Source of the DNA: Echria macrotheca | Lineage: Eukaryota; Ascomycota; Sordariomycetes; Sordariales; Schizotheciaceae | NCBI GenBank assembly: GCA_030411725.1 | Contig: MU839832.1 | Location: 1,736,001-1,800,000 of the forward strand | DNA length: 64,000 bases | Direction of reading: 5' to 3' | Translations under genes and position numbers: made by a program | The notes under the pieces: generated by a model | Databases searched by the model: none | Seen by the model: the letters and a program-made list of their open reading frames with translations, nothing else | What the model was told of the DNA's origin: nothing | Shown: positions 44,962-54,459 of the stretch, piece by piece | How the letters are laid out: each line of letters opens with the position of its first letter | Numbering within the stretch: position 1 is the first letter of the stretch

Positions 44962-46221
44962 GGTATAACAAGCTTACATTAAGGAACTGGCATCTGAAAA
45001 TGCCTTCTTCCGTATGGTTCTAGAGTTGGCATCCATCTCCAGGTGCTGCTGCAAAAAGAGTGTGAAGCGCTGGCACCAGCAAGTTCAGAGATCACTAGAA
45101 GATTTGTGCCGCCGCCGCAGAACCTGATAAGAGCAGCAACTATCTCCGCGAATTCAAGGCCTCGTTTCCGTGTGTATGTTGCCTCGCTTCAGGATCACCA
45201 CGCTTCGAAGCATACAAAGCCGGTTGACCGACCTAGAAACCCGGATCCGCAAGCGATGCTGTGCCGTTGTCAAGATTTTCGCTCGTTTTACGAGGAATAG
45301 GTACTTCGAGTATGTTTAAAGTGTATACCTTATGTTGTTGAGGTGCGAGAGGATCTGGTTTACTACCTGGCGGAAGTGACATACTGAGTGGCGCTGCACA
45401 AGGCCGTACGACAGCGCTGCTGAAGGCAGCATTTGTCTTTTGCCATGATCGACTCGACAGATGGAAGATAAGGATAACTGTTGCTCAGATGGTGAGGCCA
45501 TCTGCAGGTGAGAAGTGAGTACCTGTTGTAGGTGTAGTAGCTGCTAGAGACTTCTATCTATTCCATACATGTAACTAATACAAATGGGGAAAAGTAAACA
45601 ATATTTGGGTGGACCCATCGTAACCCAAGAGCATCCTTCCAAGGGGTGGTAGATCCCCGGAGGATTTGGTCCGAACGATCTTGACCTAAACATAGGTACC
45701 TAGGTAGGGGTCTCTACGTTTTTACTTCCGAATTAAGGTAGGCAATCGTTCCTCTAGAGCTAGGGGCTGCTGACATAGTCGGAAAGATAAGAAATCTTGA
45801 CAACGGCTGGGCGTTTCTCATCGCGTATAGGATACGGGCAACCGCACATATCAAAATTTACCGGGTTTTATACGTAGAATTGATTTATTGGATGTCAAGC
45901 TGCATATTTCGCATGCATACAACCGTATTGAGGTATCTGCTTCCCATCGACCCTCTGAGGGCTGCGGCCTACACGCTCGTATTGTGGAGGAAAAGCGCTC
46001 TATACGCCCGAAGTACCCGCTTCAGCGTATTATTACCATCTATCGTGATTATTTGAGACTACAAGTTTAGCAGATAGTAGGCAAAGTAGTTTCCAGGTTC
46101 TTTACCATCGCATCCCATACATGTACTCCAACTCTACGAATTCCAACCCATCCCTCCCTCTCTCCTGGCCCCATCCAACAGACAGTGTTTTAACTCCCCC
46201 AGAAATCTGAAACAGCTCAAT
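44962..46221. other. Intergenic, no gene supported
   Basis: The first 350 bases retain GC-rich stretches but with stops in all frames. The rest is moderately AT-rich. The final 120 bases are probably the promoter and leader of the terpene-synthase-type gene. Confidence 0.45.
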
Positions 46222-47679
46222 ATGGCCTCTCGCGCTGTAGAAACTACCGCTTCCACCTTGCAAACCCGTCAGATTGACGACGCAGGTGCAATTTGCGTCC
46301 AAATCCCAGATCTCTTCTCCTCCGTCATGGCCACCCCCCTCCGCGTTAACCCGCACTACTTCCCGACCATCCGAGAGGAAGGATACCAGCGTATCAGGAC
46401 GTTGATGAAAAAGGACGCGGCGTGGTCCGCGAAGAACGCCAGCGTCGAGCTTGGCTTCCTCTGCTCCACATGGGCGCCTACTGCGAGCGCTGATGCCCTC
46501 CGGACGTTGTTCGACTACAACCACTGGGTGTTTTTGTTTGACGACCGTATGCCGTGTCGCAACGAGTGTTATTCCAGATACGGCAGCTAACCGAGAGTTT
46601 TGTGCAGAATTCGACGAAGGACATCTGAAGAGCGACCCGGCCGCCGCGCTCGAGGAGACTCGTAAAATGAGTGCCATTATGGAGGGCTCGCTCCAGATGG
46701 TCAAAGAGGACGGTATGAATCCGATCCGGTACCTTTGGCAGACCGTCTGTGACCGTGTTAGGCAGGGCTCTTCTGAAGGCAGGTGAAACGCTGCCCCCCT
46801 GACTGCGATATTGCAGCTGACCATGATCAACTACAAAAGCGGTATACGGACGCTTCAAAGAGCTACATCAGCACTACTTCGACGGTCTTCTGCTGCAGGT
46901 CGAAGACACGCGGGCTGGACATCCCAGTACCCGCAGTGTAGAGGATTACCTCAAATTTCGGATCCGCACCATCGGGGTCTTCCCTGCGTTTCCGATCAGC
47001 GAGTTCGTCCCACAGAGGACTGGAGTAAAGGGGTCCCAGCTGACCTCCTCAGATATGCAGAGGGAGTCGACATTCCCGACCACGCCTACCAGCACCCCTC
47101 CATTCAGGAAATCATGCGCGTCTCCGCCGAGATGGTCATCCTGTATGCATACCTAACCCCGGCATCCCAAGATACCCATCTCATATTAACTAACGCTGCT
47201 CAGTGTGAATGACATCGCCTCGTTCAAAAAAGACCAGGTAATGGGTGTTGACTTCAACATCATCAATGTGCTGCAGCGAACGGCAGGGGGCATGTCGGTG
47301 CAACAAGCCCTTGACAGAACCGGCATGATGCTGGATGATTGCTACCGACGTTGGTACCGCGCGCTAGCGGAGATGCCCATCTGGGGCGAGGCGACAGACT
47401 ACCAAGTGCTTCGCTACATTGAAATTTGCAGAGATGTGGCGTTGGGGTGTCTACATTGGAGGTCAGTACCTTTTTCTCCAAAGCCCAAGGCTGTTGCTAA
47501 GATGGGTGGGCAATAGCTTCATGACTCCACGCTACCTGGGGGAAGCCCAGGGCTTAGAGGTGCGTAGAACGAGGCAGCTGTGGCTGTTGGGCAAGGAGTC
47601 GCAGCACCCCGTCGCTGCGTTGGATCGGAACCGGAAAGAGATGGCGAGTCTCTATGCTGGCATAGCCATTGCGCACTGA
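46222..47679 (+). pseudogene. Sesquiterpene-synthase-type terpene cyclase, frameshifted
   Basis: Exons are 46222-46546, 46608-about 46754, 46817-47002, 47053-47142, 47204-47461 and 47517-47679. Introns of 50-68 nt have clear splice sites. Class I terpene cyclases ionise a prenyl diphosphate (usually FPP) with Mg2+. The first metal motif is formed across the first intron (DD then QFDEG). The second, NSE/DTE-type, is VNDIASFKKD. The C-terminal RYIEICRDVALG, HW and RRTR elements are present. In exon 3 the frame entering as DQLQKRYTDA must shift by one base near 46851-46855 to read KELHQHYFDGLLLQVED and the rest. Without a shift a stop follows within 30 codons. All other splices are in frame. The second donor could be 46755 or 46749. 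No P450, prenyltransferase or transporter lies next to it, so this is an orphan gene rather than part of an evident cluster. Confidence 0.78.
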
Positions 47680-47923
47680 TTCCAAGGATACGAGCTAGAG
47701 CCGGGGTTACGTACATGACGGAACGTCTGGGACTCGAAAAACTGAGCCACAAGGAAGAATACCTGTATTTAAGCAAGCAATTACAATGTTTTCTAAACGT
47801 ACTCCTCTAAACATGCTCCTTCTCTTCATGTGATTTTTCCCCGCGCGTCCTTGACACAATGCCTGGCTGAGAACCTCGTTGGTTTCATCGCCATGATAGC
47901 TTTGAAGTCGAAGCCCTCAAGGC
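47680..47923. other. Convergent 3' spacer
   Basis: Short interval between the converging terpene-cyclase-type gene and the 354-aa hypothetical gene. It presumably holds both polyadenylation regions. Confidence 0.4.
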
Positions 47924-48988
47924 CTAGACATCCCTCGTCTTGTACCCAGGCTGAGGGCCCGGGTCACCAACTCTAGGTCTAAGAAACCAGCCGGGCTGAA
48001 TCTCAACCATCTCTGCTCGTGTTATCTTGGACTTCCGCTCGTTTATTACCATCATGCGCTGGTCCCAGTCCCGGCTCGAGCCGCACCATCCCCACTCCTC
48101 AATCTTCTCGTCGCTGAGCCATTGCGACGACGGTGTCGCTGGCGGGTCCATCGCGTGGTAGCTCTCGTCCCATGGTCGTACCGCAGCCCTGGCTTGCGCC
48201 GCGACTTTGGCTTGCTCTTCCGGGTCGGGACGGAGACCAAATGCGGCCGTCTCGCAGGCCTCGAGAGCCATGACGAAGTCGGCTGCCGTTTCGAGCGTCG
48301 TCATGACGGCGTCTGCCGATGCGTCGAGCTTTGTCGATTTCTCGGCGATGGCGTCGAACGTTATTGGTGCTGATAGGTTATCCTCGATGCCGGTGCGGAC
48401 TAAGCACACTTTGATGGTGCCGACGTCGGACGAGTCTTCGCCCTGGTGGCTGTCGGTGTTGATGACGATGAGCAGCGCTCGGAAGAGGTGCTGGATTTGG
48501 TACCATTCGTGATCGTCAACAAACTTCTTGTCGTCACCAGGCATGAGTGGTCGCTTGGGGTGGGTCTTGTCTCTCTCCTCGTAGAGAGTCCGTAGCTTAG
48601 CAACATTTGCGCAGAGAGCCTTGTTCATGGACAGCAGCGCATCCAGCGTTGTCTGGGATGGACAGGGTCCTGGGTCGATGCCAGGGAGGTCTCGGGGTGC
48701 AATCATCTTGCAGAGGAATCGCTCGTGTTGAATCTCGCTTCGGTAAGGCCGGAACCAGCGTCTGTACAAGTAGTTGTGCACAGCCTGAGAGAAATTGGGC
48801 CATAGCCCCGGTGACTGTATGACAACGTAGATGGGGACTGTTTTGTTGCACGTGTCGCGAAACTCATTGCAGTTCATCTGGAGATCATCTCGGTCATTAA
48901 ACGATGGCTGGTACATGTAGTCTCCGTTGCGTCGATAAATCATTTCTCGGTGTTCCTGTTCCTCGTTGGTGCGAAATAGCCAGAGCAT
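47924..48988 (-). CDS. Hypothetical protein, 354 aa
   Basis: Single open frame starting MLWLFRTNEEQEHREM, GC3-rich, and ending at TAG beyond GYKTRDV. I do not recognise the family. It is hydrophilic, with no signal peptide or membrane helix. It contains several Cys and Trp residues and a region of small-residue helices near 215-275 (KLDASADAVMTTLETAADFVMALEACETAAFGL). An additional upstream exon cannot be excluded, because the DNA just beyond the ATG is AT-rich leader-like (AATTTTAAATTTACCG). The frame is intact, unlike its neighbours. Confidence 0.6.
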   Translation of the reverse strand: MLWLFRTNEEQEHREMIYRRNGDYMYQPSFNDRDDLQMNCNEFRDTCNKTVPIYVVIQSPGLWPNFSQAVHNYLYRRWFRPYRSEIQHERFLCKMIAPRDLPGIDPGPCPSQTTLDALLSMNKALCANVAKLRTLYEERDKTHPKRPLMPGDDKKFVDDHEWYQIQHLFRALLIVINTDSHQGEDSSDVGTIKVCLVRTGIEDNLSAPITFDAIAEKSTKLDASADAVMTTLETAADFVMALEACETAAFGLRPDPEEQAKVAAQARAAVRPWDESYHAMDPPATPSSQWLSDEKIEEWGWCGSSRDWDQRMMVINERKSKITRAEMVEIQPGWFLRPRVGDPGPQPGYKTRDV

Positions 48989-49691
48989 CTCGTCGACGGT
49001 AAATTTAAAATTCGCCAGGAGCGGGAGAGAGGCGGAAGCGTAGTCACGTAGTGTGAAAACTTATCTTATCAGTTTTTTTTTCAGATCCAACCAGCCAAGT
49101 GGTAACGTATAGCTGTCTGACGACAGGATCAAGTGGTTTTCGGTCTCCGTAGGGGGGCGTTTCGCACATTTGCTCCTTCTCTGAAAACATTTTCATGTAT
49201 CTTTTGGTGATGAGGTGTATTAGGTTTGTAAGAGAGCTTTTGGGGAGAATGAAAAATACAGTGATGGCTGGATTTCCTGGGACTTCCGTTGATTTTATAT
49301 GTTACGGCTGGGTTACGTGGTCAGGCCAGTAGGCCTGACCCCGCCGTTATCTGTTAATCGTGCGTAACCGACCACTATAAACAGCGCAACAGCGCTGTAG
49401 GGGTTACAGTAGGCCACTGTGGCCCTAACGCGAGGTTCGCATGTTCCGGCGATTTCCGACCTCGATTACCGTACTGGTAGGGGCTTCGCTGGTGCTCGGG
49501 CGGTGCGTTGACCGAGGTCGAGTTCCGCACCTCGATGAAGACAAATTTGCCATGGTGGCCAGCGTCTCGGAGTGCGTCGTTCGTCGACGGTCTAGCGGCG
49601 GTTCATCGGGCGCTTCTTGTTCTGTGTAATAATGCGGAGAAAGGTCACTACTCGACGTTGAAACACTTGTAATTAGCAAAGGGATCTAATA
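48989..49691. other. Intergenic with short palindromes
   Basis: Upstream region of the 354-aa gene. It contains the perfect inverted repeat TCAGGCC-AGTA-GGCCTGA at 49321-49338, the palindrome ACAGCGCTGT near 49390, and a related GTAGGCCACTGTGGCCC just after. A 62-codon frame at 49441 is not convincing as a gene. Confidence 0.45.
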
Positions 49692-50090
49692 GGGGTACAC
49701 CCCTCTTTTATGCGGGTGTATCCCCTTGAAGATAAACCTTTACGCATAAATCCTCAGATACAAGCGTTTCGGCGTATTAACAATAGCAAAAAAACCATTA
49801 ATAAGGGCGTTACGATCTATTAACTACGTCCTTAAACCTTCATTTACCGGGAAATAAATATATAAAAGGTCTCAACCTAACGTATATTCGGGAATTTAAC
49901 AAGTAACCTAACGACCTTATACTTTTACTTTATTAACCTTTACAAGTTTATTACCACTTATATAAAGTAAATACGCCTTTAATAAATATATATATAGCTT
50001 TCAGGAAAAATATTAACAGTAAATTAGAGGGCATATGCGTAAAACGCTATGGCGGGGGGATGTACCCGTAGCAAAAGGGGGGTACACTCC
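49692..50090. mobile_element. MITE-like TA-flanked inverted-repeat element, 399 bp, AT-rich
   Basis: The left end is GGGGTACACCCCTCTTTTAT and the reverse complement of the right end is GGAGTGTACCCCCCTTTTGC. The similarity continues through CGGGTGTATCCCC / CGGGTACATCCCC, giving an inverted repeat of about 36 bp in which almost all differences are transitions plus one indel. TA dinucleotides flank both ends (49690-49691 and 50091-50092). The interior is extremely AT-rich (runs such as ATAAATATATATATAGC) and has no coding capacity. Size and structure fit a miniature inverted-repeat element mobilised by a Tc1/mariner transposase and later altered by RIP-type mutation. Confidence 0.75.
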
Positions 50091-50160
50091 TATCAGATGC
50101 CTTAGCAAAGCCTTCCCTCCGTGTACTTGCGTATAAGTATACAGCCTGACCGGGCCTGCA

Positions 50161-50740
50161 GGTACAAACCGCGGCCTTGGTCGCCGACTTTAATGCCCAA
50201 ATCCACCGACTCGAGACTGAAGTCCAACAGTTGCGTGACACTACCACAACCCAAGAGAAACAGCTGCAGCAGTCCTGGACCAATGCCATCACGCTGGCGA
50301 AGTCTGGCCTCGGCGATGTCGGACCCCTACTCGCCCTCCAACAAGGTTGGACACTCGCCAAAAACGGATACAACGTGGCGGACCCGATCACCCCCCCAGA
50401 CCAGCTGTACCGTTCTTACCAGTTCCAATTGACAGCTTCAGACACGATTCTGTTGCTTGCTTTTGGTTGTTTTCTTGCGTTGGTTTTCTTGGCTTTGTTT
50501 CCTGGCCGGAGTGGCCCAGCAGGGCCGGACTCGCCCCATAGCGTTACCAGACTGGGCTCCAGGAGAACGGGGACGTACGCCAAGCTCTTCGGCGAATGCG
50601 AGCGGAACTTCAGCTCGGCGAGAAACTTGCCGTACAGGGCCCAGCCCTTAGCTGCGTACACGGCGAGGGTTACTTCAGCAGGGGAGGAATTCGAAGCCAT
50701 GGTCACACAAAGAAACACCAGGTCTGAGGCGCTGGAATGA
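50161..50740 (+). CDS. Probable 5'-truncated or partly modelled protein with coiled coil and TM helix
   Basis: The frame opens after CTGACCGGGCCTGCAG, which looks like an intron 3' end (branch plus CAG), and reads VQTAALVADFNAQIHRLETE, a clear heptad-type coiled coil, then a region rich in Gly/Leu. A hydrophobic helix follows (TILLLAFGCFLALVFLALFPG), then a less convincing tail. No start codon is available upstream because the MITE-like element and AT-rich DNA lie there, so the 5' exon is missing or displaced. The function is unknown. The 3' part overlaps a minus-strand frame that shares its wobble positions, so only one of them need be real there. Confidence 0.4.
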
Positions 50741-50937
50741 TCAAATGCCGGTCTGGTCAAGAAGTATGTCATGAACCAAACCAGACAGACATCGTGCAGG
50801 GATGGCGCCCACGTCCAGTCAAGTTCATCCTCAGAGTTCCTTCCATTAATTCTCCTTACTCCTTCCGAATGTATCTCTAAAAATACTGGTCTCGCCTCGT
50901 TCTTCCCCAAAATGTTAGTTGATCTTGTTGAAGGCAC
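50416..50937 (-). CDS. Uncertain minus-strand ORF, 173 codons
   Basis: Open frame beginning MPSTRSTNILGKNE, with a well-composed middle (AVYAAKGWALYGKFLAELKF). It overlaps the plus-strand frame at 50161-50740 such that codon third positions coincide, so GC3 bias cannot choose between them. No motif. Listed because its residue composition is protein-like. Confidence 0.25.
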   Translation of the reverse strand: MPSTRSTNILGKNEARPVFLEIHSEGVRRINGRNSEDELDWTWAPSLHDVCLVWFMTYFLTRPAFDHSSASDLVFLCVTMASNSSPAEVTLAVYAAKGWALYGKFLAELKFRSHSPKSLAYVPVLLEPSLVTLWGESGPAGPLRPGNKAKKTNARKQPKASNRIVSEAVNWNW

Positions 50938-51195
50938 CAGGGATCATATCTACCTAACCATCCTCGGGATTGAGTTCTGGTCAAGCCCGTACCTAGGTAT
51001 CTAAAGAAGACAGGCGCTACCCGCAATTTGAGGCTTCCCGGTCCGTGGCAGCTTCCCCCCAATGGCACCTAGGAGCGAAGCCTGGGACCCTTGACAGTTG
51101 CCGAGGCCAAGTTTGGACGCGTCCGTCACATCGTTTACCCCAAGCCCAGTCTTTCGGTTACCTATTGGGATTGGAAGGCTGGAAGAACAGGTTGA
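50938..51195. other. Intergenic or unresolved 5' region of the prolyl-hydroxylase-like gene
   Basis: A first exon of the next gene may lie here, but no convincing start and donor were found. Confidence 0.3.
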
Positions 51196-51952
51196 CCTTT
51201 AAAAGTAGAGTTTGTCTTAAATGGGGGGCCGACTTATCGAGAGAGAATCCACGTTCTCTCCAAGGACCCCTTTGTCATCTACATCCCATCCTTCTTGACT
51301 GCAGATGAGGCGAGGGAGGTTGCGAGCCTCATGCAAATATATCCACAGTGCCGCTTTTCGGTTGGCCTTGTGCCGAACTAACAACAGGATAGCGATAGCG
51401 AGTTTGCTGACTCGAAGATCCGGCTGGAGAACGGCACCGCCGTGCTTGATACGAGCTTCAGATTGTCCAAGACGGCGTGCCTTCAGCCAGACAAGCAAGC
51501 GCAGTGCATCCTAGACCGCGCCCGGTCCTTCCAAGGATTTGGGTCGCACTCTGGGAAAATGGAGAGGTTGCAGGTCGTCAAGTATGGACCATCTGGCAGC
51601 TGCGGGAAGCACTACGACGCGAGCCAGACCAATCCGCGGTATAGCTCCTTCTTTGCCTATCTGCACTCTAATAGCGGGCGGAGGCACCAACTTTCCGATG
51701 CTAGACCGCCCGGCCGAAGAGGAATGGTGCGAATTCCTGGACAGCAGAGAGTCCGCACCAGAGGGAGTTACGTTCAAACCTATTATTACTGGCAATGCTG
51801 TATATTGGGAGAATCTGCTGCCATCTGGCGACGTCCATCCCAAGTCCCTCCACACCGGGATGCCGGTTACATCTGGCTTGAAGATAGGCTTGAATATCTG
51901 GACTCAGAAGAAGATGAACCGAGATAAAGTTTCCAGCTTACAAAACAAATAG
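51196..51952 (+). pseudogene. Prolyl 4-hydroxylase-like 2OG-Fe(II) dioxygenase, frameshifted, 5' end unresolved
   Basis: The frame opening at 51196 reads VEFVLNGGPTYRERIHVLSK then DPFVIYIPSFLTADEAREVA, the usual opening of fungal P4H-type proteins. A short intron follows (donor GTGCCG near 51329, acceptor at a TAG near 51389). After it come SDSEFADSKIRLENGTAVLD-like sequence and ACLQPDKQAQCILDRARSFQ. The iron ligands are His and Asp in GKHYDAS and the distal His in HPKSLHTG. The 2-oxoglutarate Lys is in SGLKIGLNIW. Between PRYSSFFAYLHSN and GGGTNFPMLDRP the frame changes by one base near 51673, with no possible intron there, so the gene is broken as written. Related enzymes hydroxylate prolyl or other residues in the secretory pathway or cytosol. 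Confidence 0.72.
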
Positions 51953-52110
51953 CGGTAGTCAAGTCAGATTTTTGATGAAGTACCTATCTATCGTCCAAGC
52001 ACTTCACTTTGAAGCGACTAACACGCCAATGCAAACACCGCTTCCGCTAATATATCTAATGGTACCTAGGTACCTATGTACATGAACCACCCACAACTAT
52101 CTCCATGACT

Positions 52111-53243
52111 TTACGACGAAGCAGCTATGGCCTTGAAGTCATCGGCATAGTAGTACAAAGACTGCAAGCCGCTCGGGTTCGCGAACCACACCTGCAGATC
52201 CCCAGTGCCCTGTTCATCGGTAGTAAACTGGAACCCCTGGGCCAGATTGAAGGCAGAACTCGAACCCGGGGGGCACAGCGCCGTTCCAACAACGGCATTG
52301 TTATATACGATGGTAATTTTTGAGTTGGTGTCGAAGTTGAGGCAGCGGTACATAAAGGAGAAGTTGTACGTCGTAGACGGGCGGGCCACTACGGTTTGCT
52401 CGATCCCCACTTGCTTCGTCGACCCGCTGGTCGGCGGGAACGCCCGGATCACGATGCGGCCGCCGGCGCAGTAGGCACCCCCCGTGGTACACGGGTTCAC
52501 ACCGTCGATGATTTGAATGCTCCCGCCGCTGGTGGTGTCGATGGTCCAGGGGAGGATGTTGCCCGTCTGGACGTAGTTCTCGAAGTTACCGTTGGTGACG
52601 ACGTTGGGGGGAATGGTGACGGCAGGGGGTGCCACGGCGGTCGTGGCGACGACGTCGGAGGTGACAGTAGAGGTTTCAGTGCTCTGAGTTGGGTCATTAG
52701 TGATGATAAGAGACGAGCGGGGACAACAACATACGAGGTCCTCGACGGTCGTGGTGGCGGTGGTAGACTCGACCACAGTGATAGTCGGTGTGGTAGCCGA
52801 GGAGAGAATGCAGCTGCATGCCCTGCTAATCTTCTCGTCGGTGGGTCCGCATTTCTCGACGATGACATCCGAAGGGAGAACTGGAGATGCTGTCTGAGTC
52901 CGCTTTTGGAAGATGGTGGTGGGGGAGCCCTCGGTCCTACATGTACTTGGTGAGTCCTACATCTGACTTCAAGTGAGAATACATACGTGGTGACAGTAGA
53001 CGTCGTGACAGTAAGCGTCGTCACGCTTGTCTCAGTGCTAGCAACCGTCGTGGTCTCCGTCATGGCCTCGGTGGCCGTCGTCGTGGCCGGTTCAAGGGAA
53101 AGGAATGCCGAGCAAAACGCCTCTCCGATCTCGCGGTCCGCAATAAGAGCGTCGCGACACTGCCGGGTACCGCAGCGGGCGGTGCATTCTGCGGTAGCCA
53201 AGCCGGCCAGCACGCCGGACGTCAAAAAGAGAATCCCCTTCAT
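52111..53243 (-). CDS. Secreted Thr-rich protein with C-terminal beta-sandwich (CBM-like) module, 343 aa
   Basis: Exons are 53243-52987, 52936-52735 and 52683-52111, with introns of 50 nt (GTATGT...GTAG) and 51 nt (GTATGT...CTCAG). MKGILFLTSGVLAGLATA is a signal peptide. A short cysteine motif (CTARCGTRQCRDAL) is followed by a Thr/Ser/Val-rich stretch (TTTATEAMTETTTVASTETS), probably O-glycosylated. A second Cys cluster (KCGPTDEKISRACSC) follows, then more Thr-rich linker. The last about 160 residues begin NVVTNGNFENYVQTGNILPW, the 'NG(N/S)FE...W' opening shared by carbohydrate-binding modules of the CBM4/9-like type, and end in AIAASS. The likely location is extracellular or the cell wall. 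The second intron is 51 nt, a multiple of three, and has no stop, so retention would add 17 residues (VCCCPRSSLIITNDPTQ). Confidence 0.78.
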
Positions 53244-54088
53244 CTTTATGGTAAACGAGTGTGTGCAAACGAGCGTGTGGGTTCTGAAGGAGTGACAGAG
53301 CTTGAGGAAAAGAATCTCGAGAAGGAAAATCCGGGTCGGTCGTGCAATACATATCAACACTTGCCCCTTTCCCATGGCTCCGCTTTACACTCAGGATGCA
53401 GTGGATTCTCGTGGCGGTGGAGCGGGCGCTTGAATCCAACGGATCGCACTATTGACTTCAATGTTGCATGGGGTCCGGCCTGGCCAGACCTGCATCAATT
53501 TCCCGCTCCACGGGCATTTTCACAGTGCGTTGATAAACTTCTTTGCATTCTTGCAACCGAGGCGTTGATGGTTCTCGGTTTACGACAGCAAGTTCACTGT
53601 CGAGGATTCATCCAAGAATCATTCATGCTTGAGTACAATGTAGTCCAATTTGGTGTAACTCTGAATGCCCAAAAACAAGCTCGTGGAGTCGTGACATCAA
53701 CATCGGGGTCCCCGTTTGCAAGGGTCCACTTCCTTCCAAGGTGCTGGATTTCTGGAAGCAGGGGAGGAGGTTTTGATCCGCTTTCTCGGTCCATCGGCAC
53801 CGACCCACTGGACTGGCATGGGACCCACGAGCTGAAAGTCTCGACCTGGAGACCGCCCGTCTTGGCAACTCCCAACGGCTGAAACATTGGTCCGAATGTC
53901 GTTAGCTTGGGATAACAAGCAAGGAGACCAGGCAGCTGAAGATAAAGGGCTGGCGCGAACCACAAACAACCAAAGTTGCATTCCACACCGCTCTTGAGCA
54001 AGGTATCTCGGGTTATGCGTACATCTGTCTACACACAAATACATAACCACCGCGCCAAAACAAAACACCCAGCGCCCGAAACTTCCCC
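53244..54088. other. Intergenic
   Basis: Promoter side of the Thr-rich protein gene and 3' flank of the small secreted protein gene. Frames of up to about 200 codons occur on the plus strand but show no family motif or codon bias. Confidence 0.45.
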
Positions 54089-54459
54089 TCAATAGTTTAC
54101 GTGAACCGCTCTCTTTCCCCCTTTCCCTCCCGCGCCCGTCGATGCGCCGCAGTACCCAGCCTTGGTGACCCAGTTGACCATGGGCGTCCCCATGCACTTG
54201 GCACATTTGCAGAACTTCCAAATCAGTCATGTTGCTCTCAACGTAAATCATCCAATGAACTCACCTTGGCCTTTTTCTCGGCATCACTCCCGTTGATGCA
54301 CGTGAACGTCTGCGTGTTCCACCGGTACTGGTTATAGCACGCAACTGGCTGTATGACCTCGTAGCACTCGGGGCTCTCGAGGACGTCCTCGGTGCAGTCG
54401 AGCATCTGGCCGACGGCCACAGCGACCCATACGGCCACAAGCGCTGCTGACAACTTCAT
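54089..54459 (-). CDS. Small secreted cysteine-rich protein (effector-like), 106 aa
   Basis: Two exons, 54459-54265 and 54214-54089, with a 50-nt intron (GTGAGT...GGAAG), phase 0. MKLSAALVAVWVAVAVGQ is a signal peptide. The mature part of about 88 residues contains eight cysteines (MLDC, PEC, VAC, FTC, then FCKCAKC and GYC), enough for four disulfides, and one NGS glycosylation site. The C-terminus is Gly/Lys-rich and basic. This size, Cys content and lack of a known domain are typical of fungal secreted effectors or antimicrobial-type proteins, but no activity can be assigned. The gene is too small and spliced to appear as one frame, and the splice is supported by the Cys-rich reading of exon 2. 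Confidence 0.78.

Noticed and set aside
44962..45300. Possible further exon after the bZIP stop codon
   Set aside because: Stops in all frames and the bZIP C-terminus already ends at the position typical of the family.
49441..49629. 62-codon frame starting MFRRFPTS with a hydrophobic start
   Set aside because: Could mimic a signal peptide, but there is no supporting downstream sequence and it lies among palindromic DNA.
46222..51952. Terpene cyclase, 354-aa protein and prolyl-hydroxylase-like gene as a secondary-metabolite cluster
   Set aside because: No P450, transporter, methyltransferase or scaffold-modifying set, orientations are mixed and two members are broken. Adjacency alone is not enough.
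53259..53882. Plus-strand open frame of 207 codons
   Set aside because: No conserved features and it overlaps the start region of the secreted Thr-rich protein gene on the other strand.
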